The translations under genes were made by a program, and so were the position numbers. From the NCBI GenBank assembly GCA_947176785.1, contig CAMWSA010000172.1:1-7853 (forward strand): a DNA stretch of 7,853 nt. The letters run 5' to 3'. This document shows positions 5,225 through 7,853 of the stretch, one piece after another; position 1 is the first letter of the stretch; each line of letters starts with the position of its first letter. The notes under the pieces are model-generated. The model did no database searches and was not told the origin of the DNA. It was given only the letters and a program-made list of their open reading frames with translations. The stretch comes from an uncultured Lachnospiraceae bacterium (GTDB lineage: Bacteria > Bacillota > Clostridia > Lachnospirales > Lachnospiraceae).

Positions 5225-6733
5225 ATGCAGGCGAGCGTTTTGGATTGGCTGGAAAGCAGCAGCCAAAGTTTTGGCGATAAAATTGCCATCTGGGATGAAA
5301 AGGAAGAGGTGACCTATCGGCAATATCATGATCAGGCAGTTGGACTTGCAAAAGCGATTATTGAAAGCGGAATAGAAAACAAAGCACCGGTTGTTGTCTT
5401 TCTGGAAAAAAGTGTCAGGGTGCCGGTTTCATTTATGGGAATAGCCTATGCCGGGGATTTTTATTCCCCCATTGATATTGGTATGCCTAAACAGCGCATA
5501 AGTCGTATATTGGAAGTATTGCAGCCCAGGGCGGTAATTACCTCAAAAGAGTTAAAAGGGGAATTTGAAAAGTTCGATTATACAGGGAAGTATATTATAT
5601 ATGAAGAGGTTGCCCCCATATCGGCAGATAAGGCAGTCGAGAAAAGGAGACAACAGATCATTGACACGGATTTGCTGTATGTGCTTTTTACCTCCGGGTC
5701 TACAGGGACTCCTAAAGGCGTCAGCATCACACACAGGGGAGTGATTGACTGTATAGACTGGTTTGCTGAGACATTTGACATATGTCCCAAGGATAGTTTC
5801 GCAAATCAGGCACCATTTTATTTTGACGTCTCGGTTCCGGATATCTATTTGAGCATGAAGTCCGGTGCCCCGCTGTATCTTGTCCCTGAAGATTTATTTG
5901 TGCAGCCGGTGCGGCTGCTGGAATTTTTGAGAGAAAAGCAGATCAATACAATTTCGTGGGTACCATCCGCGCTGATCGTGGTCTCAAAAATCAAAGCATT
6001 TAGAAGCGTTGATCTTTCGGATATTTTGAAAAGAGTCATTTTCTGCGGTGAAGTAATGCCAAATAAGCAACTAAATATTTGGAGACAGTATCTGCCAAAT
6101 GTGGTGTATGCCAATCTATATGGGCCAACCGAGGCCGTATATGCGTGTACCTGTTATATTGTCAACAGGGAGTTTGCGGATGATGAGCCGCTTCCCATAG
6201 GGTTCCCGATGAAAAACACAGATATCATGGTTTTGGATGAGGAGGAGGCTCTGGTAGAGGAGCCGGGCAAAATAGGAGAGCTATGTGTAAGGGGAACCGG
6301 AATGGCCGCCGGATACTATAACAACCAGGAAAAAACGAAGGAGATGTTTGTTCAGAATCCGTTGAATCATGCATATGAAGAAAAGATATACAGAACGGGT
6401 GATCTGGTTAAGTATAATGATTGCGGCGAGTTGGTATATTTATCTCGGAAGGATTTCCAGATAAAGCACCTTGGACATAGAATTGAACTTGGAGAGATAG
6501 AAACTGCTGTATCGTCCCTTTCGGATGTAACCAGATGCTGTTGTCTGTACGATGAAAAGCATGCACGGATATGCCTGTTTTTGGACTGGGATATTTCAAA
6601 AGAGGAGTTGCGTCCGCTGCTGGAGAATATGATTCCAGATTACATGTTGCCGGGAAAAGTGATTTACATGGAGAATATACCGTTGAATGCGAATGGCAAA
6701 ATAGACAGGGAAAAATTAAAAGCGTATTTATAG
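5225..6733 (+). CDS. Stand-alone amino-acid adenylation enzyme (DltA-like, ANL superfamily)
   Basis: This 502-residue enzyme should activate an amino acid with ATP and load it onto a phosphopantetheine carrier, most likely the protein encoded just downstream. Core motifs appear in order: FTSGSTGTPKG (155-165, phosphate loop); FDVSV (200-204), whose D201 matches the Asp that binds the amino group in amino-acid activating enzymes; FCGEV (273-277); YGPTE (299-303); YRTGD (389-393); GHRIELGEIE (417-426, hinge); and NGKID (490-494), with K492 as the C-terminal catalytic lysine. There is no fused condensation or carrier domain. Length and the FCGEV motif resemble D-alanine ligase DltA, which hints at a small residue such as alanine. 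The dlt partners DltB and DltD are not visible nearby, and the CMP-sugar context argues against teichoic acid alanylation. Amino-acid identity is not settled. Confidence 0.93.
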   Translation: MQASVLDWLESSSQSFGDKIAIWDEKEEVTYRQYHDQAVGLAKAIIESGIENKAPVVVFLEKSVRVPVSFMGIAYAGDFYSPIDIGMPKQRISRILEVLQPRAVITSKELKGEFEKFDYTGKYIIYEEVAPISADKAVEKRRQQIIDTDLLYVLFTSGSTGTPKGVSITHRGVIDCIDWFAETFDICPKDSFANQAPFYFDVSVPDIYLSMKSGAPLYLVPEDLFVQPVRLLEFLREKQINTISWVPSALIVVSKIKAFRSVDLSDILKRVIFCGEVMPNKQLNIWRQYLPNVVYANLYGPTEAVYACTCYIVNREFADDEPLPIGFPMKNTDIMVLDEEEALVEEPGKIGELCVRGTGMAAGYYNNQEKTKEMFVQNPLNHAYEEKIYRTGDLVKYNDCGELVYLSRKDFQIKHLGHRIELGEIETAVSSLSDVTRCCCLYDEKHARICLFLDWDISKEELRPLLENMIPDYMLPGKVIYMENIPLNANGKIDREKLKAYL

Positions 6734-6757
6734 GCAATATGACAGAGGTAATGAGTT

Positions 6758-6762
6758 GGAGG
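6758..6762 (+). promoter_or_regulatory. RBS that selects the 6771 start
   Basis: GGAGG lies 8 bp before the ATG at 6771. The alternative in-frame TTG at 6756 overlaps this site and would add only MEDGE, so 6771 is preferred. Confidence 0.75.
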
Positions 6763-6770
6763 ATGGTGAA

Positions 6771-7013
6771 ATGGAAGAAAAAATCTTGAAAATTTTAGGA
6801 GACCTTAATGAAGAAGCTTTAAATTATAAGGGGGACAACCTGTATAAGGATGGGATTCTGGACTCTATCCAGGTGATTGATCTGGTGGTCCAACTGGAAG
6901 AGGACTTTGAAATGGAGATAGCTCCAGAGATGGTGATTCTTGAGAATTTTGCCAATAAGGATACAATCATTAACCTGATAAAAAAGATTTTGGAGGGGCA
7001 AAATGCAAGATGA
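6771..7013 (+). CDS. Acyl/peptidyl carrier protein (phosphopantetheine-binding)
   Basis: This 80-residue acidic, helical protein has the carrier-protein signature LYKDGILDSIQVIDLVVQLE. S32 in DSI is the expected phosphopantetheine attachment site. It would be converted to the holo form by a phosphopantetheinyl transferase encoded elsewhere and then carry an activated amino acid as a thioester. Length and the DS[ILF] pattern fit DltC-like or free-standing NRPS carriers. It lies 37 bp after the adenylation gene and overlaps the following GNAT-like gene by 11 bp, so the three are very probably a loading, carrying and transfer set. A fatty-acid role is unlikely given these neighbours. The start at 6771 is chosen for its Shine-Dalgarno. 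Confidence 0.92.
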   Translation: MEEKILKILGDLNEEALNYKGDNLYKDGILDSIQVIDLVVQLEEDFEMEIAPEMVILENFANKDTIINLIKKILEGQNAR

Positions 7014-7853
7014 TATTATAATCCGTCAGGCCGGTATGGATGAAATAGATAAAGTAATGCTGTTTATAAAGGAGCATTGGGGAGAAAACCATGTCATGGC
7101 CAACAGTAAAGAGCTTATGTGTTATGAGCATGCCTGGAATGGGGAATTCACATTTGTCATAGCAGAGGACAGTAAAACCGGAAAAATATACGGTGTATGT
7201 GGATATATCCCCTATGCAAGCGAAAAACCAAGGGATATGGGCGGAGGAATCTGGAAGGTTATTCAGAATCCACATTTTCTGCTGGGTACGGAAATATTTA
7301 AATATGTTCAGGAACAGACTGGCTGTAGAATGCTTGCGGATTGTGGGGCGAATCCGCAGACAAAAGGGCACAGAAAACTGATCGGACATGTTAATGCCAA
7401 GCTGGACCAGTACTATAGACTGAATCCGGATGTTGATGATTTTTCGATAGCAGTTGTGTCCGACAGAAAGGTTGCGAAGAAAAACAGCAGTTTATCATAC
7501 AATATGATTCATTTTGAAAATATCGAACAGTTCAGGAAAAATTTCGATAACACACAGTATAAGGATATTTTACCGTACAAGGATGTGAATTACATTGAAC
7601 ACAGATATTTCAAACATATCAAATATCAATATAGGGTGATGGGTATTGAAAATAATGGAAATATAGATGCTGTTGTTATTGGAAGGGATTTTTCTGCAAA
7701 CGGGAAAAAGGTTTTTCGGATTATAGACTTTTTGGGGAATGAAGCGTCTTTTGCCGGAACCTTTGATGCCTGGGAAACATTTATCAGGGCGCAGCGCTAT
7801 GAATATATTGATTTTTATGAGTATGGATTGGATCCGGAGCATCTGATAAACGC
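7003..7853 (+). CDS. GNAT-like acyltransferase, 3'-truncated
   Basis: An ATG at 7003, with GGAGG 6 bp upstream, opens a frame that runs to the window edge (283 codons) without a stop. The N-terminal ~140 residues look like a GNAT-fold acyltransferase: IIIRQAGMDEIDKVMLFI (5-22) as the first strand and helix, FTFVIAEDSKTGKIYGVCGYIPY (49-71) as the central hairpin, then a helical segment and LADCGANPQTKGHRKLIGH (111-129). The following KLDQYYRL (133-140) is a pattern I associate with acyltransferases of surface-polysaccharide loci (recollection, not checked). From about residue 165 a second alpha/beta half follows, with GIENNGNIDAVVIGR (214-228) and FRIIDFLG (238-245), resembling another GNAT-like unit. 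It overlaps the carrier-protein gene by 11 bp, so it may take the aminoacyl group from that carrier and transfer it to a sugar amine. Acetyl-CoA is an equally possible donor. Confidence 0.82.
   Translation, partial: MQDDIIIRQAGMDEIDKVMLFIKEHWGENHVMANSKELMCYEHAWNGEFTFVIAEDSKTGKIYGVCGYIPYASEKPRDMGGGIWKVIQNPHFLLGTEIFKYVQEQTGCRMLADCGANPQTKGHRKLIGHVNAKLDQYYRLNPDVDDFSIAVVSDRKVAKKNSSLSYNMIHFENIEQFRKNFDNTQYKDILPYKDVNYIEHRYFKHIKYQYRVMGIENNGNIDAVVIGRDFSANGKKVFRIIDFLGNEASFAGTFDAWETFIRAQRYEYIDFYEYGLDPEHLIN

Noticed and set aside
6756..6770. TTG at 6756 as start of the carrier protein
   Set aside because: It overlaps the GGAGG that serves the ATG at 6771 and adds only five residues.

Overview
The window is a densely packed, single-strand run of accessory metabolic genes. 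It probably comes from a low-to-moderate GC Firmicute of the Clostridia/Lachnospiraceae type: nearly every gene has a strong AGGAGG-like Shine-Dalgarno, Arg codons are often AGA/AGG, ATA is common for Ile, and gaps are very short. Nine genes all read left to right. The first is cut at its 5' end and the last at its 3' end. No convincing promoter, intrinsic terminator, tRNA, rRNA, CRISPR array or mobile element is visible, so the whole stretch looks like the interior of one long operon.

Layout: a Gfo/Idh/MocA-fold oxidoreductase lacking several family hallmark residues (1-906, partial); two tandem paralogous class I SAM-dependent methyltransferases of identical length (930-1640 and 1719-2429, about 83% identical by hand alignment); a second, canonical Gfo/Idh/MocA oxidoreductase (2461-3396); a TTG-initiated CMP-sugar (acylneuraminate-type) cytidylyltransferase (3393-4154); an unusually large cytoplasmic NodB/CE4-type deacetylase (4225-5223); a stand-alone amino-acid adenylation enzyme resembling DltA (5225-6733); a small acyl/peptidyl carrier protein (6771-7013); and a long GNAT-like acyltransferase (7003 to the window end, open).

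Read together, the genes suggest synthesis and tailoring of an activated nonulosonic acid (sialic, legionaminic or pseudaminic type) for a surface glycan or glycosylated flagellin. The cytidylyltransferase makes the CMP-sugar and the oxidoreductases act on sugar precursors. The deacetylase could free an amine. The adenylation enzyme could load an amino acid onto the carrier protein, the GNAT-fold protein could pass it to the sugar amine, and the twin methyltransferases could methylate it. N-methylated aminoacyl legionaminic acid has been reported on Clostridium botulinum flagellin, so the product class has precedent, but the enzyme assignment here is inference. No glycosyltransferase, sugar synthase (NeuB type) or flagellin gene is inside the window, so the final acceptor is unknown.

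The most striking sequence-level signals are: (i) the methyltransferase duplication with a 21-bp island of heavy divergence, flanked by perfectly identical DNA, in the likely substrate-binding segment; (ii) a second copy of the last ~30 bp of the first oxidoreductase gene just after the second methyltransferase, a scar of rearrangement; and (iii) the adenylation/carrier/GNAT trio placed beside a CMP-sugar enzyme.
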